From: Thermoplasmata archaeon
Lineage (GTDB): Archaea; Thermoplasmatota; Thermoplasmata; Thermoplasmatales; Thermoplasmataceae
Length of the DNA stretch: 64,000 bases
Assembly (NCBI GenBank): GCA_021806235.1
Contig: JAJZXU010000017.1
Coordinates: 62,001-126,000, forward strand
Reading direction: 5' to 3'
Below the pieces are notes generated by a model, which was not told the origin of the DNA, searched no databases, and saw only the letters and a list, made by a program, of their open reading frames with translations. Below, piece after piece: positions 14,350 through 23,943 of this stretch (positions are counted from its first letter, which is position 1; the number at the start of each line of letters is the position of its first letter). The position numbers and the translations under genes are program-made.

Positions 14350-15322
14350 CCTGGAATTTGTATATGATAATATGTCAAGGGAAGATGCAAAAAATGCAAT
14401 GATAAAAATAATGGATATGCACGATGATTATAAAATTTTATTTCTGACAGAGCTACATTCCAGGGGAGAAACACCGGAAGAAATAACAGGTTTTGCAGAG
14501 GCATTAAGAGAAAACTCAAAAATAAAATTCAGATATAGTAATCTAACAGATATAGTCGGTACCGGCGGGGATAAAAAGAATACAGTAAATGTAAGCACTG
14601 CATCAAGTATATTATTATCATCCATGGGGGTAAAGGTAGCAAAACATGGCAATTTTGGCATAACAGGAAAGCATGGCAGTGCAGATTTTATGAAATACTT
14701 AAATTATAATTTTAATATGACCTGCAATGAAATAAAACATGATCTGGATAAAAAAAATTATGTGTATCTTTTAGCACCACAGTATAATGATAATTTTAAA
14801 AAATTTGCAGATGCAAGAAAAAAAATAAATTCCAGAACCGTATTCAATATTTTAGGGCCATTAACCAACCCGTTAAATCCCGGTAATGTTGTTTTAGGTT
14901 CATTCAGTGATGAAATTGCAAAATTGTATTCAGAGGTGATACTAAGGGAGAATAAGAAAGGATTTATAATAACTTCTGAGGATGGCATGGATGAAATATC
15001 ACCGTTTTCAGAGAATTCCATATATTTTGTTGATAAGAAAATCCATAAATATACCATAGACCCACATAATATAATAGACGATAAAATTAATTTAAATGAT
15101 ATAGCAACAGAGGACCCGGTAAGAAGTTTTGAAATGGCACTTGACGGATTAAAGGGCATTAATAAAAAAACTGAAGAATTCATTGCAATAAATGCTGCAC
15201 CGGCATTAATTTTAAATGGGCTTTCAAATGATATTTTAACAGCATATAATATGATAATAGAACATATAGATAATAAAGGGGTTATACCGAAACTCAGGGA
15301 GGTTTTTAATTATGAAAATTAA
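14342..15322 (+). CDS. trpD: Anthranilate phosphoribosyltransferase
   Basis: From the ATG at 14342 (GTG 14333 is an alternative) the 326-residue enzyme transfers phosphoribose from PRPP to anthranilate. It has the signature DIVGTGGDKKNTVNVST, KHGNFGITGKHGSADF, and a TVFNILGPLTNPLNPG segment, all standard for TrpD. The N-terminal helical domain and C-terminal alpha/beta domain are both complete. It overlaps trpA by 8 bases and trpF by 11 bases. Confidence 0.95.
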   Translation: MRDLEFVYDNMSREDAKNAMIKIMDMHDDYKILFLTELHSRGETPEEITGFAEALRENSKIKFRYSNLTDIVGTGGDKKNTVNVSTASSILLSSMGVKVAKHGNFGITGKHGSADFMKYLNYNFNMTCNEIKHDLDKKNYVYLLAPQYNDNFKKFADARKKINSRTVFNILGPLTNPLNPGNVVLGSFSDEIAKLYSEVILRENKKGFIITSEDGMDEISPFSENSIYFVDKKIHKYTIDPHNIIDDKINLNDIATEDPVRSFEMALDGLKGINKKTEEFIAINAAPALILNGLSNDILTAYNMIIEHIDNKGVIPKLREVFNYEN

Positions 15323-15911
15323 AATATGCGGGATAACAAATATTGATGATGCCATGTATTCCATTAAAAAGGGTGCTGATTTTATAGGCGTAATACTTGA
15401 TTATACTGTTAAAAGACACGGTACAGAGGATTTAATAGTGGAAATAAAAAATAAAAGCCCTGAAACAAAGGTTGTTGGTGTATATACTAAATTTCCTGAT
15501 AATGAACTGAATGAAGATTATGTACAGTTACATTTTCCACATAATAAAAATGATATTAATTATATCAAAAATAAATTGAATAAAAATGTAATATCTGTAA
15601 TAAATATTGATAATGAGGATTATAGAAAGAAAATAAATGAATATATGGAGGCAGGGTCTGATTATATACTGTTAGAGGATAAAAATGGTATCTATAAGGA
15701 TGGCGATATAATTAATGGAATAAATAAATATCATATAGGCCTCGCCGGGAAAATCTCGCCGGATAATGTGAAAAATGTACTGGCTATGGAACCGGAACTG
15801 ATAGATGTAAGCAGTTCACTGGAAGAGTGTGTGGGTAAGAAATCGCTGGAAAAGATAGATCTTTTCTTTAAAAATGCAGGTGATTGCAATGCTATTAAAC
15901 AGTATAAATGA
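15312..15911 (+). CDS. trpF: Phosphoribosylanthranilate isomerase
   Basis: The 199-residue TIM-barrel protein starts MKIKICGITNIDDAMYSIK, the TrpF signature with its catalytic Cys. It later has IGLAGKISPDNV and IDVSSSLEECVGKKSLEKI, the phosphate-binding and C-terminal motifs. The general acid Asp is expected in YILLEDKNGIY, and the loop that usually reads SPR is replaced by DYTVKRHG, so the copy is divergent. Its place between trpD and trpE supports the call. It converts PRA to CdRP in the fourth step of Trp synthesis. Confidence 0.88.
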   Translation: MKIKICGITNIDDAMYSIKKGADFIGVILDYTVKRHGTEDLIVEIKNKSPETKVVGVYTKFPDNELNEDYVQLHFPHNKNDINYIKNKLNKNVISVINIDNEDYRKKINEYMEAGSDYILLEDKNGIYKDGDIINGINKYHIGLAGKISPDNVKNVLAMEPELIDVSSSLEECVGKKSLEKIDLFFKNAGDCNAIKQYK

Positions 15912-17028
15912 TTTTAAGGATAAAAATTTTGCATATTTCTGTAAATTTGATGAGAAGAGGATAGACGGAGATGAATACCTGTTTGTATCAGATAAAAAGG
16001 CAGTAAATATTTATAATAATGCAGTAGAACATTTAAATAAACTAAAACTTGATAATAAATTAATTCCACTGTATTTATCATATGATTTTATTGATGATAT
16101 ATATCCAGACGTTAAAATAAAAAGATCATCATGGCCAGAACTGTCATATATAATTCCAGATAAAATTTATACATCAAAAATAAAGAGGGACAATAAAAAA
16201 TTAAACATAAAAAACGAGGGTATAGTAGATGATAAATTATCTAAAAAAATAGGTACTCTGATAGATAGAATAAAAAGGGGGGATTTATTGCAGATAGTTA
16301 TTTCAAAAAGATTTGATCTGGATGATTATGATGTAATTAATCTACTGAAGAAATTTATATTCTATGATAAATCCCTGTACGTTTACTATTATAAATTTGA
16401 CGATTATGAAATAATAGGCAGTTCCCCTGAAAATTTATTCACGGTGAATGGCAATAGTATATCAATAGACCCCATAGCAGGAACAAGAAAGATCGGTAAA
16501 ACAGAAATTGAGGATAAAAAACTGGAAAACGAATTGAAAAATGATGAAAAAGAATTGCTGGAACACAGGATGCTGGTTGATCTGGCAAGAAACGATATTG
16601 GCAAAATATGTATTCCTGGAACTGTAAGGGTAACAAAATCCATGGAAATCCAGAAATTTTCAACTGTACAGCATATGGTAAGCAATGTCACTGGAATTTT
16701 AAGGGATAATAATACAGGGAATATATTTAAGGCAGTATTTCCTGCAGGCACAGTAAGTGGTGCACCAAAGAAAAAGGCTATTACACTGATAGATGAAAAC
16801 GAGGATTTACCGAGAGGTGCATATGCAGGATCACTTGGAGTAATAAGCAGGGATTATATTGATATGGCACTGTTGATAAGGTCACTGTACAGAAATGAAA
16901 ATGAAAATTATACACAGGCCGGTGCTGGAATAGTTAAGGATTCTATACCGGAAAATGAGGTAAATGAAATGTACTCAAAAGTATTGAGTGTTACGGGTGA
17001 TTTATATGAAAAGATTATTGATTATTGA
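15889..17028 (+). CDS. trpE: Anthranilate synthase component I
   Basis: From the ATG at 15889, which overlaps trpF by 23 bases, the product has 379 residues, short for the family. The missing length is in the N-terminal part. The chorismate-binding core is complete: DPIAGTRKIGKT, ELLEHRMLVDLARNDIGKI, VQHMVSNVTG, FPAGTVSGAPKKKAI and the final QAGAGIVKDSIPENE. Anthranilate synthase makes anthranilate from chorismate with ammonia from TrpG. The N-terminal LLxS feedback motif that binds Trp may be represented by MLLNS at the very start. Confidence 0.93.
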   Translation: MLLNSINDFKDKNFAYFCKFDEKRIDGDEYLFVSDKKAVNIYNNAVEHLNKLKLDNKLIPLYLSYDFIDDIYPDVKIKRSSWPELSYIIPDKIYTSKIKRDNKKLNIKNEGIVDDKLSKKIGTLIDRIKRGDLLQIVISKRFDLDDYDVINLLKKFIFYDKSLYVYYYKFDDYEIIGSSPENLFTVNGNSISIDPIAGTRKIGKTEIEDKKLENELKNDEKELLEHRMLVDLARNDIGKICIPGTVRVTKSMEIQKFSTVQHMVSNVTGILRDNNTGNIFKAVFPAGTVSGAPKKKAITLIDENEDLPRGAYAGSLGVISRDYIDMALLIRSLYRNENENYTQAGAGIVKDSIPENEVNEMYSKVLSVTGDLYEKIIDY

Positions 17029-17569
17029 TAATTATGATTCCTTTGTTTATAATATATACCAGTATGTAAGTTCTCTTGGAATAACGGTAGACATAGCCGA
17101 AAATAATAAATTAAAGGATATTAATAATAAGTATGATGGGTATATAATATCTCCAGGTCCGGGGAATCCAGAGAATGCAGATGACCGTGGAAATTTATTT
17201 GAATTTATAGGTGATAATATAGATAAAAAATTTTTAGGCATATGTTTCGGCAATCAGATTTTAGGTTACTATCTTGGATCAAAAATTGAAATAGCGAAAA
17301 AATTGATGCACGGGCAAACCGATAAAATCATTCATAACGATTCATTATTATATAGAGGCATACCCGAGGAATTCATAGCAACAAGATACCATTCACTGGT
17401 TATAACAGAAAACAGCAACATTATTGTGGATGCCTATTCATTAACCGATAAAAGTATAATGGGATTCCATTCAAAAAATAATAATATTTTTGGTGTACAG
17501 TTTCATCCAGAAAGCTATTATTCTCAATACGGAGAATTATTACTGAAAAATTTTGTTGATGCCCTATGA
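17006..17569 (+). CDS. trpG: Anthranilate synthase component II (glutamine amidotransferase)
   Basis: The ATG at 17006 begins MKRLLIIDNYDSFVYNI, the classic TrpG N-terminus, and lies inside the end of trpE (23-base overlap). The 187-residue class I amidotransferase has the nucleophile Cys in GICFGNQILG and the His/Glu pair in VQFHPES. The oxyanion motif SPGPGNPENADDRG is present. It supplies ammonia to TrpE. It overlaps trpC by four bases. Confidence 0.95.
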   Translation: MKRLLIIDNYDSFVYNIYQYVSSLGITVDIAENNKLKDINNKYDGYIISPGPGNPENADDRGNLFEFIGDNIDKKFLGICFGNQILGYYLGSKIEIAKKLMHGQTDKIIHNDSLLYRGIPEEFIATRYHSLVITENSNIIVDAYSLTDKSIMGFHSKNNNIFGVQFHPESYYSQYGELLLKNFVDAL

Positions 17570-18291
17570 TAGTTGATAATATCTATAATAATAACAGTAA
17601 GAGAAAACTTATACTTAACAATATGCGGGAACGCAGCGTTTTAAGCCTTAAAGCTTCATTAAAAGACTGCAGAGATTTTCCTGGCATAATAGCGGAATAC
17701 AAAAAAAAATCACCATCTGGTTTCAACAATATTGCAAATAGTGATATGCTTAAATACTTTAATTTGATAAGGGATAACATAGCTGGAATCAGTATTTTAA
17801 CAGAGCCACAATATTTCAATGGAAACCCATTAGACGCCATATCCGTGCAATGCTATAACAAGCCAATACTGATAAAAGATTTCATATCTAACATGGATAT
17901 GATAAAATCATCATATATGATAGGGGGGGATGTATATCTCTTAATAGCAGATTTCCTTGAATACAGCAAAATAAGGGAACTGGTAAAATATGGGAAATCT
18001 TTGGGCATGGAGGCTCTGGTAGAGGTACATGATAAAAACAGAATAGAAAATATATACAATGATGAAAATGTACTGATAGGATACAACAGGAGAAATCTAA
18101 AAACACTGAAAATGGAAGATGAGTCAGGGGAAATCTATGATAAACTGAGGTCCTTTGGTTCACCATTGATACTGGAGAGTGGAATATCAGTAGATAATGC
18201 AAAAACATTAAACCTGAAAAAGTATGATGGCCTCCTGATAGGAACAGCACTACTTTCCGGCGAAAATATAAATAAATTAAAGGATGATTAA
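17566..18291 (+). CDS. trpC: Indole-3-glycerol phosphate synthase
   Basis: The 241-residue TIM-barrel enzyme closes CdRP to indole-3-glycerol phosphate. It has IIAEYKKKSPSGF with the substrate-binding Lys, ILIKDFI with the catalytic Lys, MEALVEVHD with a catalytic Glu, IGYNRRNL, and ILESGISV near the end. The usual NNRNL motif is NRRNL here. It begins inside trpG and is followed two bases later by the DAHP synthase. Confidence 0.93.
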   Translation: MIVDNIYNNNSKRKLILNNMRERSVLSLKASLKDCRDFPGIIAEYKKKSPSGFNNIANSDMLKYFNLIRDNIAGISILTEPQYFNGNPLDAISVQCYNKPILIKDFISNMDMIKSSYMIGGDVYLLIADFLEYSKIRELVKYGKSLGMEALVEVHDKNRIENIYNDENVLIGYNRRNLKTLKMEDESGEIYDKLRSFGSPLILESGISVDNAKTLNLKKYDGLLIGTALLSGENINKLKDD

Positions 18292-18293
18292 AA

Positions 18294-19076
18294 ATGATAG
18301 ATATAAAAATAAATGATGAACTGTCGCTGAACAAAGAAAATTTCATGGTTATAGCAGGACCATGCTCTGTTGAAGACAGAGAGCAGATAGTGGGCGTTGC
18401 GAAGAGCTTAAAGAAGATGGGAGTTAATGTTCTGAGAGGCGGAGCATACAAACCCAGAACATGCCCAGATTCATTCCAGGGCCTTGGGGAAGAAGGATTA
18501 AAATTACTGGTGAAAGCAAGGGAAGAAACAGGAATGGCAATAATAACCGAGGTAATGGATACTGAAACATTGCCACTTGTGGAAGAATATGCGGATATAA
18601 TACAGATAGGTTCAAGAAATTCACAGAATTTTTCACTGCTAAAGGCCGTAAGTAAATACGATAAACCCATAGTATTAAAAAGAGGTTTTGGGAATACAAT
18701 AGGCGAATTAATAAGTGCAACAAAATATTTATCAATGAATGGAAACAATAAAATTATTTTAGTGGAAAGGGGAATAAGAACATTTGAAACAACTACAAGA
18801 TTTACCTTAGATGTTTCGGCTGTTCCAGTTTTGCATGAAAAAACTGAATACCCTGTAATTATAGATCCCAGTCACCCGGCAGGTGTAAACAGATATGTTG
18901 AACCTCTGGCCATGGCGGGTACAGCTGCAGGATCGGATGGCTTAATGATTGAGGTACACCCAGAACCAGAAAACGCTTTAAGTGATTCAGCACAGCAGTT
19001 GACAATACCACAATTCCAAGAGTTATATAAAAAGGTTAAAATGATAGCACAGATAAATAATAAAAATGTAGTATAA
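18294..19076 (+). CDS. aroF: 3-deoxy-D-arabino-heptulosonate 7-phosphate synthase, type I-beta (KDO8P-like)
   Basis: The 260-residue enzyme joins phosphoenolpyruvate and erythrose 4-phosphate in the first step of the shikimate pathway. It has the motifs VIAGPCSVED, LRGGAYKPRT, QIGSRNSQNF, VLKRGFGNT, ERGIRTFETTTR and IIDPSHPAG of the I-beta class. It lacks the N-terminal regulatory ACT-like extension found in some members. Its place at the end of the trp operon, two bases after trpC, suggests that its expression follows tryptophan demand. Confidence 0.93.
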   Translation: MIDIKINDELSLNKENFMVIAGPCSVEDREQIVGVAKSLKKMGVNVLRGGAYKPRTCPDSFQGLGEEGLKLLVKAREETGMAIITEVMDTETLPLVEEYADIIQIGSRNSQNFSLLKAVSKYDKPIVLKRGFGNTIGELISATKYLSMNGNNKIILVERGIRTFETTTRFTLDVSAVPVLHEKTEYPVIIDPSHPAGVNRYVEPLAMAGTAAGSDGLMIEVHPEPENALSDSAQQLTIPQFQELYKKVKMIAQINNKNVV

Positions 19077-19083
19077 AATTTAT

Positions 19084-20802
19084 TTACTGTTGCTTTTTGT
19101 TATGTTTATTATATTTACTTTTATCCATATTAGCTGCCTTATCCTTATTGCCCTCTATTTTTTTCTGTTCTGTATTATCCACACTTTTAGTCTCGGGTTT
19201 AGTGGCGACTTTTCTCTGTCTCGGATGCAGTGACCTGCGTTTTGATGCCTCAAAGTATACAACACCTATTACTATTATGGCTGCAACAACAGCACCTATT
19301 ATTATTGGTATTTCATACGGATACCTGTTTATTGTTACGGATGCTGTATGCTGGCTGGATGTAAAAAATGATGAGGGCTCATTTGAATTAAATGCTTTTG
19401 CAGTTACTGTATACTTTCCAGTTACACCGGGAGTAAATGTAAATGATAAATTCTTATGTGCTGAGGGGTCTATAGGTGTTGTATATGATTGGGAATATGT
19501 TTTGCCATCAATTATAACATATAATTTATAGGAATTTGCTGTTACAGTCCCATCGTTTGAAACGTTTAAATGAATGGTGGATTTTATTCCCTCAGAAAGA
19601 TTGCCCGGTATATAAATATTGTTTACCACAAGTCTTGGGGTTGTAACTACAGGTGTATATGTTTTATTTAAGTAAGCAGATACATTTAATGGATTTGTAA
19701 CCTTTAATGATAAAAGAACTGATTTATATGTATATATTTTTAATGTTATATTCCTGGCCGAGGAATTGCCCTTGGTAATCTCATATGTGTTTGTTGATTG
19801 ATTCATTTTTGTACCGTTGGAGTACATTATAGACCATTTATATGTTACGTTATGGGCATAATATTTATCATATGACCCATTTGCAGAGAATACTGCTGGA
19901 GACCCTACTGTCGGGTTTTTCACTGTTACACCGGTTGCGTTTGTTAATGTAAGCACCGGAACAGGTGGTGTTGTATCCTTTATATAAAAGGTCAATTTTG
20001 TAGAGTTTGTATTTGCTGTACTGCTACCTGTGACACCGGTTACATTGAGATGTAATGTAACATTTGTAAACGGTTTTTCAAATGTGTATGTTAAATTTGA
20101 ACCTATATACGTAGAATTGTTTACCGTCCAGTTTAATGTTAGTGGTACATTATAATCCGTATTATATACCTTTAATGATGAATTATAACCATAAACACAT
20201 GTAAATTGACCCTGATCAACTCTATATTTACCGCTTGTTTCATTTACTATTTTTGAATACTGTTCAACAGTTGTATTTATTACCGGCTTAACCGATGGGT
20301 TTATAATATAAACATGGAATGTTGTATTATCATAACCATTTGATGCGGTTGCATTGATACTTATATTTGCCTCTTTACCGGTATACTTTGAGAAATTTAC
20401 CGATGCATTATAACCAGTGTCATTATAAATTTTGATACCACTGCTATACCACTTATAACTTGCATCCTTATATGTTATTGATGAATTTAAGTCATAAAAT
20501 GCACTGGAAACATTAAATGATACATTGGTATAAGGTGCTACAAATACTGTATTATTTACTGATGTGTTGACTGCATAATTATTTGATATCATATTTTTCC
20601 AGTATAAATTTATCTGTGGGTCAGTTACGCTAACATTTTTATTAACTGACTGGGAATTAAAAGGTGTGTTATGAACACCATTTAAAATTGGGTTATTTGC
20701 AGACGTGCCATTGGAATTTCCATCTATACTGGCAGTTGCAATAGCCATTGAGCTGATTATCATGATCATAGTTACTATAAATACAAGCAATGTTCTTTTC
20801 AT
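19084..20802 (-). CDS. Membrane-anchored surface protein with PKD/CARDB-like domains
   Basis: The 572-residue protein has a signal peptide (1-25), a long Asn/Thr/Ser/Tyr-rich extracellular part and one transmembrane helix near residues 505-527 (IPIIIGAVVAAIIVIGVVYF). A Lys-rich cytoplasmic tail follows. Inside the extracellular part are beta-sandwich repeats: a PKD-like segment (GSYDKYYAHNVTYKWSI) and a CARDB-like segment (LSEGIKSTIHLNVSNDGTV). It carries many N-glycosylation sequons. It resembles cell-surface proteins of wall-less Thermoplasmatales; the ligand is unknown. It converges on the trp operon. Confidence 0.7.
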   Translation of the reverse strand: MKRTLLVFIVTMIMIISSMAIATASIDGNSNGTSANNPILNGVHNTPFNSQSVNKNVSVTDPQINLYWKNMISNNYAVNTSVNNTVFVAPYTNVSFNVSSAFYDLNSSITYKDASYKWYSSGIKIYNDTGYNASVNFSKYTGKEANISINATASNGYDNTTFHVYIINPSVKPVINTTVEQYSKIVNETSGKYRVDQGQFTCVYGYNSSLKVYNTDYNVPLTLNWTVNNSTYIGSNLTYTFEKPFTNVTLHLNVTGVTGSSTANTNSTKLTFYIKDTTPPVPVLTLTNATGVTVKNPTVGSPAVFSANGSYDKYYAHNVTYKWSIMYSNGTKMNQSTNTYEITKGNSSARNITLKIYTYKSVLLSLKVTNPLNVSAYLNKTYTPVVTTPRLVVNNIYIPGNLSEGIKSTIHLNVSNDGTVTANSYKLYVIIDGKTYSQSYTTPIDPSAHKNLSFTFTPGVTGKYTVTAKAFNSNEPSSFFTSSQHTASVTINRYPYEIPIIIGAVVAAIIVIGVVYFEASKRRSLHPRQRKVATKPETKSVDNTEQKKIEGNKDKAANMDKSKYNKHNKKQQ

Positions 20803-20894
20803 AATTTCACTTATAACGGTTAAATGAATTGAGTAATATAAATATTTTCTTTAATTTACCCATGTTATTATATTTAAATAATTTAACCCATCTT

Positions 20895-22322
20895 TTAACC
20901 CTTCATAACGCCTAATGGTACCATCCTTACAACTGGTTTTGCTATATCTGCACCGTTAACAACGTTTATTACCTCATCTATATCCTTATAACTGTTCGGT
21001 GATTCCTCCGTTATTACCTTTTTTGTAGTTGCCCGTAAATATATATTTTTGCCTGTTAATTTATTTAAAACCTCATTGCTTTGGAAATATTCATTTGATT
21101 TCTTCCTGCTTAAAACCCTGCCAGAACCATGGCATGAACTGCCAAATGTATTGTTAATGTTGTTTTCTGTTCCGGCAAGAACATATGATGCCGTACCCAT
21201 TGAACCGGGTATTATAACTGGATGACCTGTATCATGAAAATATCCATCAATATGATTCTTCGGAAATGCCCTTGTGGCACCTTTCCTGTGAACAATTAAT
21301 TTCATTTTTTTGCCATCAATGATGTGCTCTTCGGTTCTTGCCATATTGTGTGCTAAACTGTAAACTATTTTAATATCCATGGATTCAAAATCCCTATTGA
21401 AGATGTTTTCAAAGACTTTTCTTATTTTATACACAATTATCTGCCTGTTATTAAAACCAAAATTGGCTGCAGCATTCATTGCATTTATATAATTATTACC
21501 GTTCCTGCTTCCTATATATGTGGATATTAACTGCTTATCATTCCCGTTTTTAACGCTATCAGCGGATTCATTCAGTATATTCATAAAATCCGTTGCAACC
21601 TGATGACCCAGCCCCCTTGAACCGGTATGTACCATTATCATTATCTGGTCATTATCATCTATTCCAAATTTTTTTGCTATTCCACTATCATAGATTTTAT
21701 CCACCCTCTGTATTTCAAGAAAATGGTTGCCGGCCCCCAGTGTGCCAACCTCATTTATTCCCCTTTTCACTGCCTTTTCACTAACATTAGAGTAATCGCA
21801 TTCCAGTTTTCCATTTTCCTCTGTCCTGATTTTATCATCCTCTATTGCATACCCTTTGTTATATGCCCAGTCTATTCCGGATGATAATATATCATTCAGG
21901 TTATCGCTGTTTATTTGAAAACCACCCTTAATATCAATGCCGGATGGTACTTTTTTATATATTTCATCAATTAAATCCCTTATTTTACCCTTTATATCAC
22001 TGTAAGTAAATGATGTTTTTATTAATGTTACACCGCAGTTTATATCATAACCAACACCACCCGGAGATATTATACCATTATCGTAATCAAATGCAGCAAC
22101 ACCACCTATTGGGAAACCATAACCCAGGTGTATATCAGGCATTGCTATTGAATTTTTTACTATGCCTGGCAATGATGCTACATTTGAAACCTGTTTTAAT
22201 GGCTCATCGTCACTGAGGGCACTTAAAAGTTTTTCACTGATATAAATTTTGCCTGGAACCCGCATATTACCTGTTTTGGGCAACTCGTATTCATAATCAT
22301 TAATTTTCTTTAAATTGAACAT
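20895..22322 (-). CDS. rtcB: RNA-splicing ligase RtcB
   Basis: The 475-residue protein joins tRNA exons after intron removal using GTP and Mn2+. The key residues are visible: the metal Cys in YDINCGVTLI, His in GAGNHFLEIQRV, HTGSRGLGHQ, the guanylated His in SLAHNMARTEEH, HRKGATRAFP, and SSCHGSGRVLSRKK. The length is the standard intein-free form. No Archease gene is beside it. Its start lies next to a gene-free, hairpin-bearing interval that must hold its promoter. Confidence 0.97.
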   Translation of the reverse strand: MFNLKKINDYEYELPKTGNMRVPGKIYISEKLLSALSDDEPLKQVSNVASLPGIVKNSIAMPDIHLGYGFPIGGVAAFDYDNGIISPGGVGYDINCGVTLIKTSFTYSDIKGKIRDLIDEIYKKVPSGIDIKGGFQINSDNLNDILSSGIDWAYNKGYAIEDDKIRTEENGKLECDYSNVSEKAVKRGINEVGTLGAGNHFLEIQRVDKIYDSGIAKKFGIDDNDQIMIMVHTGSRGLGHQVATDFMNILNESADSVKNGNDKQLISTYIGSRNGNNYINAMNAAANFGFNNRQIIVYKIRKVFENIFNRDFESMDIKIVYSLAHNMARTEEHIIDGKKMKLIVHRKGATRAFPKNHIDGYFHDTGHPVIIPGSMGTASYVLAGTENNINNTFGSSCHGSGRVLSRKKSNEYFQSNEVLNKLTGKNIYLRATTKKVITEESPNSYKDIDEVINVVNGADIAKPVVRMVPLGVMKG

Positions 22323-22703
22323 GTTACAGCAATTGCATACTAAAAGATAACTTTTTATAATTGCATATTTAATGGAATCCAGAAAAATAAACGTATTTTA
22401 GTCGCCGGTATGCCACAATACCGGTAAAATGTCTGTAATTTTTTGTATTACGTTCATTTCAGGAACAGATAGTAACCGGCAAATACTGTGTATATGGGAA
22501 AAATTAAACCCTTTACGCGATACCGTATTTTAACAGTTTTATATGGTATTTCCCTGCCGTGAGGTGATAAACCTGATGCGATATGTTTCTACCCATAAAA
22601 ACTCCAGCAGGAACTGAATTTATAATGATATGGCACTTCATATTCCAGTGACCGGTTACAGTAAATAAAAAGGTTAATAAAATAATAAAGTAATGTGGTA
22701 TGA
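22323..22703. other. Gene-free interval with hairpins
   Basis: No convincing gene was found. The stretch is less A/T-rich than its surroundings and holds a CCGGTA/TACCGG hairpin at about 22411-22432 and an imperfect TACCGTA/TATGGTA hairpin near 22520-22550. It should contain the promoters of rtcB and of the gene at 22704. A small RNA is possible, but I could not recognise box C/D or H/ACA features. Confidence 0.3.
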
Positions 22704-22937
22704 ATGGCAAAAGTTTTTGATATAAATTCATTCGATGAGAGAAAAAAATTTGAGATAAAACTGCAGATAGCGCTTTTAAACAATACCATAAAAATAAAAG
22801 AAAATTCAAATAATCCGGAAAAATATGATGAATATATAATTGAAAGGATACAGAAATTAAGGGATATACTTAACACCACAGCCAGATTTGTTATAGAGGA
22901 AGATGGTGCGGTAATATATGATAGGGATAAAAAATGA
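22704..22937 (+). CDS. Hypothetical small charged protein
   Basis: The 77-residue protein is rich in Lys, Glu and Ile and predicted largely helical (residues 10-60), ending in a short beta-like RFVIEEDGAVIYD. No membrane segment or known motif is seen. The frame is intact, codon use matches the neighbours, and it precedes a winged-helix gene on the same strand, which supports its being real. Confidence 0.5.
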   Translation: MAKVFDINSFDERKKFEIKLQIALLNNTIKIKENSNNPEKYDEYIIERIQKLRDILNTTARFVIEEDGAVIYDRDKK

Positions 22938-23000
22938 TTGTGATTAGCACAGTAAAGTATGCATTAAAAAATAATAAATAATCCATTGATATATATTATC

Positions 23001-23321
23001 ATGAATGAATATTCAATATTCAAGGAAGTAAATGAAGACATAGAAACGCTGGAAAGGCATATAATAATTATAAAAACGTTACTCAAGGAACAGCCCATGG
23101 GAATAATTAAAATGTCCCAGCAAACAGGGATTCCCGAGCATAAAATCAGGTATTCATTGCGGATTCTTGAGCATGAGGAGATAATAGAGGCATCCAGGGA
23201 AGGTGCAATATTAACATCAAATTTTATGACAAATAAAGATAGTATACTTGCTTCAGGTAAAAAGATGTATGAAGGCCTTGAAAACATATATAAGGAATTA
23301 AAAAACATACTTGAAAATTAA
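23001..23321 (+). CDS. Winged-helix DNA-binding regulator
   Basis: The ATG at 23001 gives 106 residues. A helical N-terminus (EVNEDIETLERHIIIIKTLL) is followed by a helix-turn-helix of winged type: PMGIIKMSQQTGIPEHKIRYSLRILEHEEIIEAS, then a wing GAILTSNF and a C-terminal helix. It resembles small archaeal transcriptional regulators that control a neighbouring gene. The GNAT gene nine bases downstream is the obvious operon partner. The effector and target are unknown. Confidence 0.7.
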   Translation: MNEYSIFKEVNEDIETLERHIIIIKTLLKEQPMGIIKMSQQTGIPEHKIRYSLRILEHEEIIEASREGAILTSNFMTNKDSILASGKKMYEGLENIYKELKNILEN

Positions 23322-23329
23322 TATTTGAA

Positions 23330-23881
23330 ATGATTGATATGCAAAATAAATTCAGGGATATATTTCTGGGAAAAAAAATAGATAAGAAATATAAAATAAG
23401 GAAGGCAGTGCCTGTAGATGCCAGGGGCATTATAAACTGCATGCAGAGTGTAATGAATGAAAAAATATACCTTGTAAGTGAATATTACCTGTTAACGGAA
23501 CGTGGGGAACGGGAAAGATTGAAAAATACGGAAGACCTTACACTGGTCTGTGAGGTCAGTTATGATATAGTTGGAGTTTTAACAATTCAGAGGGGTATGT
23601 ATAAAAAAAATAGGCACACAGCAAATCTGGGCATAGCAGTAAAAAGTAATTACAGAAATAATAAAATAGGCACAAATATGATTAAGGAAGCATTAATCTG
23701 GTGCAGGGATCAGGGTATACTTAAGGTAAATCTCGAAGTATTTTCAGTAAATGTTAATGCAATAAAAATGTATAGAAAACTTGGATTTCAGTATGAGGGC
23801 GTCAGAAAAAACCAGTTTATGATAAATGGAAAATATGTAGATGATATACTTATGACATTTTTTACGAATATATTACTTTAA
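23330..23881 (+). CDS. GNAT-family N-acetyltransferase
   Basis: The 183-residue protein has the GNAT fold: KIRKAVPVDARGIINCM at the N-terminal strand-helix, the acetyl-CoA loop in VKSNYRNNKIGTNMIKEALIWC, and the C-terminal SVNVNAIKMYRKLGFQYEG typical of RimI/RimJ-like enzymes. The substrate cannot be told from sequence; protein N-termini or small amines are both possible. It is co-directional with, and nine bases from, a winged-helix regulator. Confidence 0.85.
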   Translation: MIDMQNKFRDIFLGKKIDKKYKIRKAVPVDARGIINCMQSVMNEKIYLVSEYYLLTERGERERLKNTEDLTLVCEVSYDIVGVLTIQRGMYKKNRHTANLGIAVKSNYRNNKIGTNMIKEALIWCRDQGILKVNLEVFSVNVNAIKMYRKLGFQYEGVRKNQFMINGKYVDDILMTFFTNILL

Positions 23882-23910
23882 TAATGCAATTTAGACTGTC
23901 TGACAAAAAA

Positions 23911-23924
23911 ATTTAAATTTAAAT
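23911..23924 (+). promoter_or_regulatory. Probable TATA box of the Opp-like permease operon
   Basis: ATTTAAATTTAAAT is centred about 27 bases before the ATG at 23944, after an A-rich stretch that could serve as the BRE. It fits a leaderless archaeal promoter. Confidence 0.5.
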
Positions 23925-23943
23925 GTTATATTAAGTTCTTATA

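Noticed and set aside
22513-22809. Minus-strand frame of about 98 codons beside rtcB
   Set aside because: It overlaps the plus-strand gene at 22704 and the hairpin region, has an unlike composition and no recognisable domain.
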